Position numbers and translations under genes: made by a program. From NCBI GenBank assembly GCA_001799695.1, contig MGTY01000029.1, positions 1 through 62,847 of the forward strand: a stretch of 62,847 nt of DNA, in the 5' to 3' direction. Shown piece after piece: positions 41,898 through 51,174 of this stretch; position 1 is the first letter of the stretch, and each line of letters starts with the position of its first letter. The notes under the pieces were generated by a model. The model saw only the letters and a list, made by a program, of their open reading frames with translations, was not told the DNA's origin and did no database searches. The DNA comes from Elusimicrobia bacterium GWA2_69_24 (lineage in GTDB: Bacteria; Elusimicrobiota; Elusimicrobia; UBA1565).

Positions 41898-44800
41898 ATG
41901 CCGAGCTCCCCGCGCGCCCACCGGGCGGCCGCCTTCGCCCTGGCGGTCTCGGTCTGCCTGCTCTGCGCGCCGCAGCCCTCTCCCGCCACCGACATCGACA
42001 GCCCCGCGTTCACCAACTTCAAGGTGCGCAAGTGCAAGGGCGCGGAGTACGTCTCCTCGGATGGGAACCCCACGGTCTACACGAGCAACGTCGACTTCAC
42101 CATCCAGTCCACCTCCCAGGACGGCCTCATGGCCAACGCGGGCCAATCCTCGAAGGTGACCATGCCGCCGAACGACGAATTCACCGGCAACCAGGGGCTC
42201 TGGCACTGCGACGAGAGCGCCTCCTGGTGCGCCGACTCGGTCGCCGGCCGCACGATGTGGGACTCCAGCGAGGCCTACTGGAACAACGGCTGCTGCGACG
42301 TCGGCCAGAACGGCGGCTGGATGTACGCCAGCCAGCCGGGCTCCCGGACCAACTTCGGCCTCGCGCGCGCCTTCTCGAACTACTCCTACACCACGAACTG
42401 CAACGACGTCGACGGCATCGCCTGCGGCGGAACGCTGTACGTCCACCCCTACAACTACATCAGCGGCGTCGACCCCGTCTTCGAGCAGAACTCCTTCAGC
42501 GTCGAGGCCTGGGTGTACTGGCAGGGCTGGCCCGGCGAATACCTCAACCGGACCGGCAATTACGAGCAGCCCATCCTCATCAGCTGCGACGCCCGCGCCG
42601 ACAACCGCTGCATGCTCCTGGCCTTCAAGTGGCTCGGCTCGCGCTGGAGCATCTACATGGACTTCTACAACCATGCCACCTACGGAAAGACCAACCTGGG
42701 CGTCGGCTGGCACCATCTCGTCTTCACCTACGACCGGACCTCCAACGCCCAGCACGTCTACGTGGACGGGAACATCGACGAGGACACGGGGATGCCCACG
42801 GGCAGCGCGAAGGCGGGGTTCCTGACCACCTCCCTGCCCGCGACGACGCGCATCGGCAACGGCCTGAGCCTCTGGAACTCCTCCTCCGGCGTCTCCCAGG
42901 ACAGCCCGGTGTTCTACGGCTATATCGACGAGATGCGCATCGTCAACCGGGTCCTCACCGCCCAGGAGGTGGCCGCCCATTACTGCGGGCAGGGCAACAT
43001 CAACGGCGACGGGACCTACACCTGCGGCGCCGGCGCGAACCCGAACAACTACGCGATGAACGCGACGACTTTCACGATCAACTACACCACCTGGCCGTAC
43101 GTCACGGCGGACGCCAGCTTCTTCGTGGAGGACGTCAACGAGGACATCACCAACTACTCGGTGAGCGTCACCATCGACCAGCTGGGCGCCAACTTCCCGG
43201 CCCCCGTGCCGGTGGTCTCCTCCCAGGCCGACGACTGGATCTCCTGGACCTGGTACGACGGCGACGTCTGCGAGAACACCTCCGGGACCAACGCCAACAC
43301 CACCTACGACATCAACCGCAGCTGGAGCACGCTTCTGGATGACCAGGCCAACGCCTGGTACACGCCCGGCGGCCTGGGGCCCAACAAGGCCCACGGCATC
43401 AACCTCACCGCGACCTACACCGACAACGGGGGCTCCGGCGCCTTGGTCGGCCCCTCCCCCTCCTCGCTCTGGTCCTACGCCACGACCTACGCCGCCGTCC
43501 CCGGCCGCCTGGACCTGGGCTCCATCCTGAGCGGGACGAGCCTCAACCTCACGGTGACCGCCACCACGCGCAACGGGAACCCGGACGGCACGGGCGGCAC
43601 CAACAACACGGAATTCTCCATCTGGGGCAGCGAGAACGGCGGCGCCTACACGTCGATGGCGGGCTTCAACACGTCGACCACCCGGGCCATCAGCGCCCTC
43701 CAGAAGGGCAGCAACTACAACTTCGAGGCCCAGGCCCGCAACGTCAACCTGATCACGACCGCGGTCGGCGCGACGTCCACGGGCACGGTCATCACCCAGC
43801 CCAACCTCCCCACCAACCTGGTGGGCCAGCCCTGGTGGGGAGCCCCGGACAACTGCGGCAAGAACAACATCCGCTGGACCTGGAACGGCGTCAACTTCGG
43901 CAGCGGGGCGGGCGCCTACGATCTCCACAACGGGGTGAGCTACATCATCCAGAACCTGGGGGCGACCTCCCACGTCCAGAACGTGCCCGGCGGGGGCACG
44001 GTCCAGGCCAAGATCCAGGCCAAGGACACCGGCGTGGGCTACAAGCTCAACTACCTGAGCGGCTTCTCCGTACTCTCGAGCGCCAGCACCTCCGACCCGG
44101 TCATCCCCTCGGTGGGGGGGCTGGCGGGCACGGCGCACACCTCCTCGGCCATCCTCTGGAACTGGACGGACCTGGCGGGCACGGCCCTGTGCTCGCCTTC
44201 CGCCTACCGCGTCTACGCGGCGACCAAGCCCTACGTGGTCGGCCAGTACCTGGCCGAGGTGACGGCCCCGACCTGGACCCAGAGCGGTCTGGGCATCAAC
44301 ACCACCTTCTCCGTCTTCATCACGGCGCGCGACGCCTACGACGCCACCGAGGCCAGCCTCTCGCCCCCGGCCACGGCCTTCACCCAGTGCACCCCGCCGA
44401 CCAGCATCACGCGCCCCACCATCTCGACCGGGAGCCTGACCGTTGGCTGGAGCGCCAACGGCAACCCGGACTACACCCGCTTCGAGCTGGCCGCGTCCAT
44501 GGACGACTTCGCCACGGCGTTCTCCACTCCCATCACGGCCGGCGACAACTTCACCGCCTACAGCCGGGGCTTCGGCGGGCTGAGCAACGCGACGACCTAC
44601 TACTACCGAGTCTGGTCGGTGAACGGCCGCGCGGGCGCCCCCTGGGGCGGGGATTTCTACAGCTCCTACGTGTCGACCGCCATCCCGACCCTGCCCCCCG
44701 CCCCCAGCCTGAGCGGGACCGTCCTGGGCCAGACCTCCATCAACTGGACCTGGCCCGCGGTCAACACGGCCACGAGCTACCGCTTCCTCCCGGACTGCAA

Positions 44801-46844
44801 CCCGGCCAACGCCGTGAACCTGCCGCCCGCGACGCTCAACTACACCCAACTCACGCTCGTGGCCAACACCGAGCATTGCGGCATGCTGCAGGTCCGCAAC
44901 AACTCGGGGGCCGGCCTATGGTCCTCCGCCACCGTCTATACCCTGGCCTCGGCGCCTAGCGGCCTGCAGGTCACCGCGGTCACGACCAACACCTTCACGG
45001 TGGCCTGGACCAACAACAACACGGGGCCGACCACCTTCGAGGTCACCTGGACCGGCCTGCCGGGTTTCTACGAGACCGGCTTCACGGGCAACGTGTCCAC
45101 GGACACGGTCCTGGGGACCAGCTACCGCAACCCGGCCTCCATGCCCCTCATCCCGGCCACCACCTACCAGATCCGCGTCCGCGCGGTGGGCCAGGCCGGC
45201 GTGTACACCGCCTTTGACGGTCCTGTGTCCACCCGGACCAACAACTCGGCGTCCTTCTCCTCCACGATGACGCCCGTCACCCCCTACACCCCGCCCTCCG
45301 ACACGGTGGGCGTGTGGCATTTCGACGAGTTGATCGGGACCACCACGCTGGACGCATCGACCCTGCTCAACCACGGCCAGTTGACCTGCACCTACGGCTC
45401 GTGCACCTCGACCCCGACCTACGTGACCAGCCGCACCGGTCTGGGCACGGCCGGAAGCTTCCCGGGCGCGCAGAACGGCTACATGCGCGTCCCGGACGCG
45501 GCCTCGCTCGACACGAGCGGGGACCTGACCATCGAGGCCTGGGTGCATCCCACCGACACCAACGGCCAGGTGTCGAGCGCGGCGGTGGTGGCCAAGGGCG
45601 ACGGCCTCCAGGAGTCCTTCGCGTTGGACGTCACCTACCCGGTCTCCTACCCCGAACTCCAGAAGTGGCGCTTCTTCGTGCGCCCCGCGGGCTGGGCGAC
45701 AGCGTACTCGGTCAGCTCCACCCAGACCCTGCGCCGGAACGCCTGGACGCACCTGGCGGCCGTCTACGACGACCTGGGCGCCGACTCCACGCTCTCGATC
45801 TATATCGACGGAGTGCTGTCCAACTCCGTCACGGCCACGGGCCTGGCCGCCCGCGGCGTGAACGCGCATCAGCTCACCATCGGCAGCCGGCAGTCGGGGA
45901 GCGCGGCCTACGACCGCAGCTTCCAGGGCTACATCGACGAGGTGCATATCGTGACCCGGGCCTACTCGGCCACCGACGTCCTGTCCGCCTACCGCCAGGC
46001 CGAGCCCCAGACCTTCTCCATGCCCTGGCCCAACGACGGCACCAACATCACGGTCCTGCCCAACACCTTCTCCAGCCACACGGCCACCATCCTCATGTCC
46101 TCGTCCCCGACGAGCGCGCCCATCATGGTGGACCTGCAGCATCTCAGCGACGGCCTGGCCTCCCCCCCGACGCTCTGCGGCAGCACCTGCACCGCGCGCT
46201 ACTCCCTGGTCCCGGGGAGCGTGGTCGAGATCGTGGCCCAGGTGGGCGGCTTCGTCTACGGGGGGGCTTTGGGCTCCTCCATCACCCTCTCCATCTCCTA
46301 CCCGGACAACGACGCGAACACCTTGGTCGACGACACCTTCCCGCCCCTGACCGAGACCGCTCTGCGCATATTCACCTTGAACGAGCAGAACATGACCTGG
46401 GAGGGCGGCTACGAGAACGACCCCAGCCGCTTCATGCCCCAGTACGTGGACACGGTGAACAAGCGCGTGGTGGCCCAGGTCGGCCACTTCTCAATCTACG
46501 CCATGTTCGGGACCTCCAACATCAACCCCAACCTGACGGACGTGGCGGTCTATCCCGTGCCCTGGAAGCCGGGCTGCGGCGCGGGCTGCCGCTTCGAATC
46601 CGCCGGATGGCAGGGCGTGGAGGGCGTCAAATTCGACCGCCTGACCGAGTCCGGCAAGATCACCATCCTGACTCTGTCCGGCGAGAAGGTCAAGGTCCTC
46701 AACTACATCGCGTCCAATAACGGGGCCATCGTCTGGGACGGGACCAACACGGCCGGGCGCACGACGGCCAGCGGGGTCTATTTCGCGTACGTCGAAGGTT
46801 CGGACGGCTCGAAGCGCATCAAGAAGTTCGCGGTGGAGCGATGA
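41898..46844 (+). CDS. Giant secreted LamG/FN3 protein with FlgD-like C-terminal domain
   Basis: About 1648 residues. A signal peptide (basic SPRAHRA, hydrophobic AAFALAVSVCLLCA) leads to a LamG/concanavalin-like jellyroll at about 100-363 (GLWHCDES ... YIDEMRIV). A run of fibronectin type III-like beta domains follows to about 1110. A second LamG domain lies at about 1137-1367 (VGVWHFDE ... YIDEVHIV), followed by a beta domain ending VAQVGHFSIYAMF. The last 95 residues form a FlgD Ig-like/CHU_C-type end (ITILTLSGEKVKVL; WDGTNTAGR; ASGVYFAYVEG), a known sorting tail in type IX-like secretion. It overlaps a PorV gene by 4 bp. Likely a surface adhesin or glycan binder. Confidence 0.88.
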   Translation: MPSSPRAHRAAAFALAVSVCLLCAPQPSPATDIDSPAFTNFKVRKCKGAEYVSSDGNPTVYTSNVDFTIQSTSQDGLMANAGQSSKVTMPPNDEFTGNQGLWHCDESASWCADSVAGRTMWDSSEAYWNNGCCDVGQNGGWMYASQPGSRTNFGLARAFSNYSYTTNCNDVDGIACGGTLYVHPYNYISGVDPVFEQNSFSVEAWVYWQGWPGEYLNRTGNYEQPILISCDARADNRCMLLAFKWLGSRWSIYMDFYNHATYGKTNLGVGWHHLVFTYDRTSNAQHVYVDGNIDEDTGMPTGSAKAGFLTTSLPATTRIGNGLSLWNSSSGVSQDSPVFYGYIDEMRIVNRVLTAQEVAAHYCGQGNINGDGTYTCGAGANPNNYAMNATTFTINYTTWPYVTADASFFVEDVNEDITNYSVSVTIDQLGANFPAPVPVVSSQADDWISWTWYDGDVCENTSGTNANTTYDINRSWSTLLDDQANAWYTPGGLGPNKAHGINLTATYTDNGGSGALVGPSPSSLWSYATTYAAVPGRLDLGSILSGTSLNLTVTATTRNGNPDGTGGTNNTEFSIWGSENGGAYTSMAGFNTSTTRAISALQKGSNYNFEAQARNVNLITTAVGATSTGTVITQPNLPTNLVGQPWWGAPDNCGKNNIRWTWNGVNFGSGAGAYDLHNGVSYIIQNLGATSHVQNVPGGGTVQAKIQAKDTGVGYKLNYLSGFSVLSSASTSDPVIPSVGGLAGTAHTSSAILWNWTDLAGTALCSPSAYRVYAATKPYVVGQYLAEVTAPTWTQSGLGINTTFSVFITARDAYDATEASLSPPATAFTQCTPPTSITRPTISTGSLTVGWSANGNPDYTRFELAASMDDFATAFSTPITAGDNFTAYSRGFGGLSNATTYYYRVWSVNGRAGAPWGGDFYSSYVSTAIPTLPPAPSLSGTVLGQTSINWTWPAVNTATSYRFLPDCNPANAVNLPPATLNYTQLTLVANTEHCGMLQVRNNSGAGLWSSATVYTLASAPSGLQVTAVTTNTFTVAWTNNNTGPTTFEVTWTGLPGFYETGFTGNVSTDTVLGTSYRNPASMPLIPATTYQIRVRAVGQAGVYTAFDGPVSTRTNNSASFSSTMTPVTPYTPPSDTVGVWHFDELIGTTTLDASTLLNHGQLTCTYGSCTSTPTYVTSRTGLGTAGSFPGAQNGYMRVPDAASLDTSGDLTIEAWVHPTDTNGQVSSAAVVAKGDGLQESFALDVTYPVSYPELQKWRFFVRPAGWATAYSVSSTQTLRRNAWTHLAAVYDDLGADSTLSIYIDGVLSNSVTATGLAARGVNAHQLTIGSRQSGSAAYDRSFQGYIDEVHIVTRAYSATDVLSAYRQAEPQTFSMPWPNDGTNITVLPNTFSSHTATILMSSSPTSAPIMVDLQHLSDGLASPPTLCGSTCTARYSLVPGSVVEIVAQVGGFVYGGALGSSITLSISYPDNDANTLVDDTFPPLTETALRIFTLNEQNMTWEGGYENDPSRFMPQYVDTVNKRVVAQVGHFSIYAMFGTSNINPNLTDVAVYPVPWKPGCGAGCRFESAGWQGVEGVKFDRLTESGKITILTLSGEKVKVLNYIASNNGAIVWDGTNTAGRTTASGVYFAYVEGSDGSKRIKKFAVER

Positions 46845-47830
46845 GGACCAAACTGACCAGCATCCCCGCGCTCATGATCATGCTGGGGGCGCTCCTCCCC
46901 GGCACGGAAGCCTTCGGCTTCGGCAAGGACGATGCCGGGACCTCGGGGGGGGAGTTCCTCAAGCTCGGCGCCGACGCCCGGGGCGCGGGCCTGGGCTCGG
47001 CCATGGCGGCGGCCTCCGACGACGCCTCGGCCGTCTACTGGAACCCGGCCGGTCTCTCCCAGGTGACCCAGCACCAGCTCAATTTCACCGGGGCCCAGCT
47101 CTATCAGAGCATGGCCTACGGCTTCATGGTCTACGCCCGCCCCATCAAGGCCCTGGTGGCCCCCAGACGCAGGTTCCTCCGCCCCAGCGGCATGGGCACC
47201 CTGGCCTTAGGGGCGCTCTACCTGGACGCCGGGACCATGCAGGAGATGGACAACACCGGCCACCCCACGGGAGGGAAGGTGACCCCCAGGGACCTCGCCG
47301 TGATGGCGGGCTGGGGGGCCTCCATCACCAACCTGCTCGACATCGGCCTCACCCTCAAATACATCGACTCCCACATCCAGGCCACGGCCCGGACCGGCAC
47401 GGCCGACGTCGGCATGCGATTGAGAATGCACCTCGCTGACTGGCCCTACGTCATAGCCGTGAGCGGCCACAACCTCTTCGGCCGCCTGAAGTTCCGCAGC
47501 CAGGAAGACCCTCTTCCCATGAGCGTGCGTCTAGGCCAATCCCTCAAGCCGCTCCCCTACTGGACCCTCACCGGCGACTTCGTCGTCCCCAGGGATAACG
47601 CCCCCTACCCCAACCTGGGCACCGAGTTCACCGTCCCCATCCAGGACCACACCGCCATCTTCCTGCGCGGCGGCTGGTCCGGCAGGACCAACTCCGCGGA
47701 CCTCGACGGCGTGACCGGCATCGCTTTCGGCATGGGCTTCCGCCTCAAAGTATTCGGCATCGACTACGGCTGGGCCCCCTACGGGGTCCTCGGCAACACC
47801 CACCGCTTCTCCGTCACCTTCCAGTTCTGA
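46841..47830 (+). CDS. PorV/PorQ-family outer-membrane protein
   Basis: 329 residues with a signal peptide and a predicted beta-barrel. The family hallmark is at the mature N-terminus: GGEFLKLGADARGAGLGSA, then SDDASAVYWNPAGLS, as in PorV/PorQ proteins (FadL-related). In type IX systems PorV shuttles proteins with C-terminal sorting domains. Here it is translationally coupled (ATGA) to a giant protein with just such a tail, suggesting a dedicated carrier/cargo pair. No other type IX genes are in this window, so the system's identity is inferred. Confidence 0.87.
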   Translation: MRTKLTSIPALMIMLGALLPGTEAFGFGKDDAGTSGGEFLKLGADARGAGLGSAMAAASDDASAVYWNPAGLSQVTQHQLNFTGAQLYQSMAYGFMVYARPIKALVAPRRRFLRPSGMGTLALGALYLDAGTMQEMDNTGHPTGGKVTPRDLAVMAGWGASITNLLDIGLTLKYIDSHIQATARTGTADVGMRLRMHLADWPYVIAVSGHNLFGRLKFRSQEDPLPMSVRLGQSLKPLPYWTLTGDFVVPRDNAPYPNLGTEFTVPIQDHTAIFLRGGWSGRTNSADLDGVTGIAFGMGFRLKVFGIDYGWAPYGVLGNTHRFSVTFQF

Positions 47831-47842
47831 AGCTCCCGGCGA

Positions 47843-47888
47843 CTGTGCCCGGGCACAGTGACAGGCACAGTGACAGAGGCACAGTGTG
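47843..47888. repeat. Palindromic repeat, copy 7, with degenerate half-copies
   Basis: Perfect CTGTGCCCGGGCACAG at 47843-47858 is followed by two truncated repeats of its right half with linkers (GGCACAGTGACAG, then AGGCACAGTGTGAC). The stepwise array may mark an end that has slipped or decayed, and shows the GGCACAGTG half is itself a repeat unit. Confidence 0.75.
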
Positions 47889-47915
47889 ACACCCCCTGCC
47901 CCCCTTGACCCCATG

Positions 47916-47924
47916 TGATATACT
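47916..47924 (+). promoter_or_regulatory. Extended -10 promoter
   Basis: TGATATACT, the same extended -10 sequence as at 50-58, is followed eight bases later by an ATG at 47933. A TTGACC at 47905 is too close to be its -35 box. Confidence 0.4.
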
Positions 47925-47932
47925 CCCGCTGG

Positions 47933-48049
47933 ATGAGGATGCTGCCCACTCGTGACCGGCTGCGCCGCGAGGCGCTGAATGTCCATGCTCCTGGGCAAGG
48001 TCACGCCCCTGCCATTGCCCTTCTGGCTGCCGGTGTCCAAGAACTGTAA
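47933..48049 (+). CDS. Possible 38-residue small protein
   Basis: A short reading frame of 38 codons (starts MRMLPTRDRLRREAL, ends LLAAGVQEL), placed eight bases after an extended -10 box exactly like the leaderless genes of this window. No family is recognised. It could be a real small protein, a decayed gene end, or chance. It ends 24 bp before the next gene start. Confidence 0.3.
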   Translation: MRMLPTRDRLRREALNVHAPGQGHAPAIALLAAGVQEL

Positions 48050-48073
48050 GATGCCGATCCTCCTCACGCATTG

Positions 48074-48397
48074 ATGGGATTTCTCGGTCTGCTGCTGAAA
48101 CCGTTCGTCTGGCATCCCGCCAGCGCGTTCATCGTCGCGGCACTGTTCGCGATCCCCTGCGCGACAAAAGCGTACTCCCCAAGATCGCGAAAGACCCTCA
48201 TCGCCGTCGCAGCCATCTGGGGCGCCTACGCTCTCTGGGAAACCTACATGACCCGATGGCGCTCCCACACCGGCGACATGGCCATCCGCATCGACATGGC
48301 TCTCTTCGGCCCCGTCATCCTGCTAGCAGCGATCACGGGCATCCTGACCGCCCTCTTCGGCCACGCCCGGGGAGCTCCCGCAAGCGGAAAAGAATGA
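48074..48397 (+). CDS. Small inner-membrane protein of unknown function
   Basis: 107 residues with three hydrophobic segments (about 12-26, 42-58 and 76-97) separated by short charged loops. No recognisable family. The ATG at 48074 is preferred over the adjacent TTG at 48071. It is convergent with the glutamine synthetase gene, 72 bp apart. Confidence is moderate because of its short length, but the membrane topology is coherent. Confidence 0.55.
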   Translation: MGFLGLLLKPFVWHPASAFIVAALFAIPCATKAYSPRSRKTLIAVAAIWGAYALWETYMTRWRSHTGDMAIRIDMALFGPVILLAAITGILTALFGHARGAPASGKE

Positions 48398-48469
48398 TTG
48401 TCCGGAGACATCGGGGAGACATAGGCACTCCTATATCGGCCGGGGCGGACGCCATCCATCGAAAGGCCG

Positions 48470-50008
48470 CTACATGCAGTGCAGACTCGCCAGCATTAAT
48501 CGGCGGGTGGCTTCCATCCTGGGTCTGGGGCCCATCTTCCGCAGCTTGCGGGCCAGGTCGGCGTCTTTCTCGGCTTCGAGGCGTCTTCGGCAGTACTCGA
48601 TGGTCTGCTTGGGGAATACGCCTTCCGCCTCATAGAGTGCTCGGTCTTGTCTCAGGCACTCCGCGGATTCCACACAGCTCCTGGGGAGGGAGTCGAGTTG
48701 GTCGAGGGCTTTCCTGTCGTCGAAGATGTTGCGCTGGACTTCCAGGCGCTTGGCGAGCTGGTGGGATTCTTCCGTGTGGGTCAGGCCGTGCCTGACCGCG
48801 GCGCCTAATCCCGCGAGGAGCAGGTACACGTCCGCGCTGCCGTCGGGGGAGCGGATCTCGACGGTCTGGCCGAACCCGTCGGTGATGGACGGTCCTGACT
48901 GGTTCGGATTCACCCGGCTGGCCAGGTTGCCGACGCCGCGCCAGCCCAGCGGGACCCTTACCAGGACCGAGCGGTTGGAGGCGCTCCAGCACACGCGCAC
49001 CGGGGCCTCCTGATGGGGGACCAGGCGGAGGTACGAGGCCGCGCAGGTGTTGCCGAATGCGGTCAGACTTCTTGCGCCTTTGAGCAAGCCGCCGATGACG
49101 CCCATGGCTTCCGGGGTGAGGCCGCCCTTTTGGTCGGTGAGGACGTTTCTTCCCTGCTTCTTGACCGAGAGGTGCACGTGCATGCCGCTGCCCGCGTCGC
49201 CCACGTTGAGCTTGGGGGCGAATGATACGAGTACGCCGGCTCTTGCGGCCAGATTTCTTATGAGCCACTTGGCTACCAGGAGGCGTCCGGCGGCTTCGGG
49301 GAGGGGGGCGGGGAGGAACTCGAGCTCGTACTGACTCATGCACTTGCCCCGCACCTCGGGGAAATCGTCGTGGGAAGGCTGGATGTAGCCCACCTCGGAG
49401 TGGCAGTACTTCACCCCGCCGCAGATCTCGGCCGAGATGCGCAGGATGTCCTCGGTGAGGTCGTTCCACTTGACGAAGGGGGCGGACTCGTGGTAGAGGG
49501 CCTGGGAACGGCCAGGATACAGGTCCTTTTCGCCGGGGTAGATGAGGTAGAACTCGAGCTCGCCCAGGGCGTGCAGTTCGCAGCCCGTCTTGTCCTTGAA
49601 GACTTGGTCGGAGCGGGCCAGGATGTTGTCGGGGGTGAAGGCCGAGGGCTCGCCCTTGGCGTCCAGGAAGCGGCAAAGGATGTCCAGGCAGTCCGGGACG
49701 AAGGGGTTGATGAAGGCCGTGCGGTACATGGGCACCACGTACATGTCGCTCGCGCCCGGGTCCACCATGCCCTTGAACAGGCTCGAACCGTCCACCCGCT
49801 CGCCGTCCGTAAGGACGGACTCCATGTCCTTAAGGTCGTTGACCGGGAACTTGAGCTCTTTGAGCTTACCGTCGGCGGCCGGATAGCGGAAATGCACGCT
49901 GCGGATGTTGCGCTTGCGGATGACCCCGAGGATATCGTTGCGGGTGAAGTCTTGGGGCAGCTTGTCCAAGGAGCGGACCAGGGGGGATGCGTGATGAATG
50001 TCCTTCAT
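48470..50008 (-). CDS. Glutamine synthetase family protein
   Basis: 512 residues of the GS-I/GlnA fold, which ligates ammonia (or an amine) to glutamate with ATP. Metal and substrate segments are present: VDGSSLFKGM near 70, GELEFYLIYPGEKD near 148, SQYELEF near 226, GSGMHVHLS near 273 and SNRSVLVRVP near 347. The usual adenylylation Tyr motif near the C-terminus is not evident. The C-terminal 70 residues are an extra charged helical tail. It could be the main glutamine synthetase or a glutamate-amine ligase. It is divergent from the mevalonate operon with only 62 bp between starts. Confidence 0.87.
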   Translation of the reverse strand: MKDIHHASPLVRSLDKLPQDFTRNDILGVIRKRNIRSVHFRYPAADGKLKELKFPVNDLKDMESVLTDGERVDGSSLFKGMVDPGASDMYVVPMYRTAFINPFVPDCLDILCRFLDAKGEPSAFTPDNILARSDQVFKDKTGCELHALGELEFYLIYPGEKDLYPGRSQALYHESAPFVKWNDLTEDILRISAEICGGVKYCHSEVGYIQPSHDDFPEVRGKCMSQYELEFLPAPLPEAAGRLLVAKWLIRNLAARAGVLVSFAPKLNVGDAGSGMHVHLSVKKQGRNVLTDQKGGLTPEAMGVIGGLLKGARSLTAFGNTCAASYLRLVPHQEAPVRVCWSASNRSVLVRVPLGWRGVGNLASRVNPNQSGPSITDGFGQTVEIRSPDGSADVYLLLAGLGAAVRHGLTHTEESHQLAKRLEVQRNIFDDRKALDQLDSLPRSCVESAECLRQDRALYEAEGVFPKQTIEYCRRRLEAEKDADLARKLRKMGPRPRMEATRRLMLASLHCM

Positions 50009-50017
50009 AGTTCCCGT

Positions 50018-50064
50018 ATTATATACATAGCGGGCTCCTCTAAGGCCCTCAAAAGCGGTAGAAT
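50018..50064. promoter_or_regulatory. Divergent promoters for glutamine synthetase and mevalonate operon
   Basis: Minus strand: TATAAT (50023-50018) ends nine bases before the glutamine synthetase ATG. Plus strand: TAGAAT (50059-50064) ends six bases before the ATG of the isomerase gene. Both imply leaderless or near-leaderless mRNAs. No clear -35 boxes, so an activator could be needed. Confidence 0.5.
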
Positions 50065-50070
50065 ACGCGA

Positions 50071-51174
50071 ATGATCGAGGGCAGGAAAACCGACCATTTG
50101 AAGCTCTGCGCGGAGCGGGACGTGGAGTTCCAGAACACCACGACCCTGCTGGAAGATGTGCGCTTCGTCCACGATGCCATGGCCGAGATAGCGTTTTCGG
50201 AGATAGACCTCGGGACCTCCTTCATGGGCCGCAAGCTCCGGGCGCCCTTCCTCATAAGCGCGATCACCGGAGGTATGGACGCCGCCAAGGACTTGAACCG
50301 CGACCTGGCCAAGGCCGCCCAGGAGCTGGGGATAGGATTCTGCCTGGGCAGCCAGCGTCCCATGATGGAAAACCCCTCAGCCGCCGATTCCTACCAGGTG
50401 CGCCGCTACGCCCCCGACATACCCATTTTAGGCAACATCGGCATACAGCAGGCCGCCACCGCCAAGCCTGCGGATATCGAACGGCTTGTGACCTCGATAG
50501 GCGCGGACGGCATCGCCGTGCACCTGAACCCCGCCCAGGAGCTCAGCCAGGCCGAGGGCGACCGCAGTTTCCCGGATGGGGCGGCCTTCCTTCGGGTCCT
50601 GACCAAGCGCATGCCCGGCAAGGTCATGGTCAAGGAGACCGGCTGCGGCATCTCGCGGGAGGTCGCGCTCCGACTCAAGGCCGCCGGCGTCCGCACCCTG
50701 GACACGGCCGGCGCCGGGGGGACCTCCTGGACCCGCGTGGAACGCCTGCGCGGCGCGCCTGGGCGCGCCGCCCTCGCAGGCGCCGGCCGTGCTCCTCTCG
50801 CCGGAGAGGAGGGCGGCTCCTGGCTCGATGAGTGGGGCATCCCCACCGCCGCCTCGCTGCTGGAGACCGCGCCCCTGGGGTTCACCTTGGTCGCCTCGGG
50901 CGGCATCCGCAACGGGCTGGACATCGCCAAGTGCCTGGCTTTGGGCGCCGACGTGTGCGGCATGGCGCTGCCCATCGTGCGGGCCTATTGCGGCGGGGGC
51001 TACGACGGCGTCGTGGGCCTCCTGCACCGGACCATCGACGAGCTCAAGTCGGTCATGGTCCTGGTCGGCGCGAAAGACCTTTCTTCACTCAAGCAGCGGA
51101 AAATCCTGATCACTGGAAGGCTCCTGGAATGGAAGACTTGCAGAAGCGCAACGACGGGCAGAAGCAGAAAGTAG
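50071..51174 (+). CDS. fni: Type 2 isopentenyl-diphosphate delta-isomerase
   Basis: 367 residues. This FMN/NAD(P)H-dependent enzyme interconverts IPP and DMAPP, the final step of the pathway encoded by this operon. Typical segments are RKTDHLKLC at the N-terminus, PFLISAITGGM, VHLNPAQE near 152, KETGCGIS near 193, AGAGGTSW near 216 and the FMN phosphate site ASGGIRNGLD near 276. After the GGTSW motif there is an Ala/Gly/Arg-rich insert (about 222-245, RGAPGRAALAGAG) in a stretch of short inverted repeats. The C-terminus runs 46 bp into the next gene. It is first in the mevalonate operon. Confidence 0.94.
   Translation: MIEGRKTDHLKLCAERDVEFQNTTTLLEDVRFVHDAMAEIAFSEIDLGTSFMGRKLRAPFLISAITGGMDAAKDLNRDLAKAAQELGIGFCLGSQRPMMENPSAADSYQVRRYAPDIPILGNIGIQQAATAKPADIERLVTSIGADGIAVHLNPAQELSQAEGDRSFPDGAAFLRVLTKRMPGKVMVKETGCGISREVALRLKAAGVRTLDTAGAGGTSWTRVERLRGAPGRAALAGAGRAPLAGEEGGSWLDEWGIPTAASLLETAPLGFTLVASGGIRNGLDIAKCLALGADVCGMALPIVRAYCGGGYDGVVGLLHRTIDELKSVMVLVGAKDLSSLKQRKILITGRLLEWKTCRSATTGRSRK

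Noticed and set aside
48244-48795. Additional frames between the small membrane protein and the glutamine synthetase gene
   Set aside because: They overlap both genes in the wrong frame or strand and show no start signal or motif.
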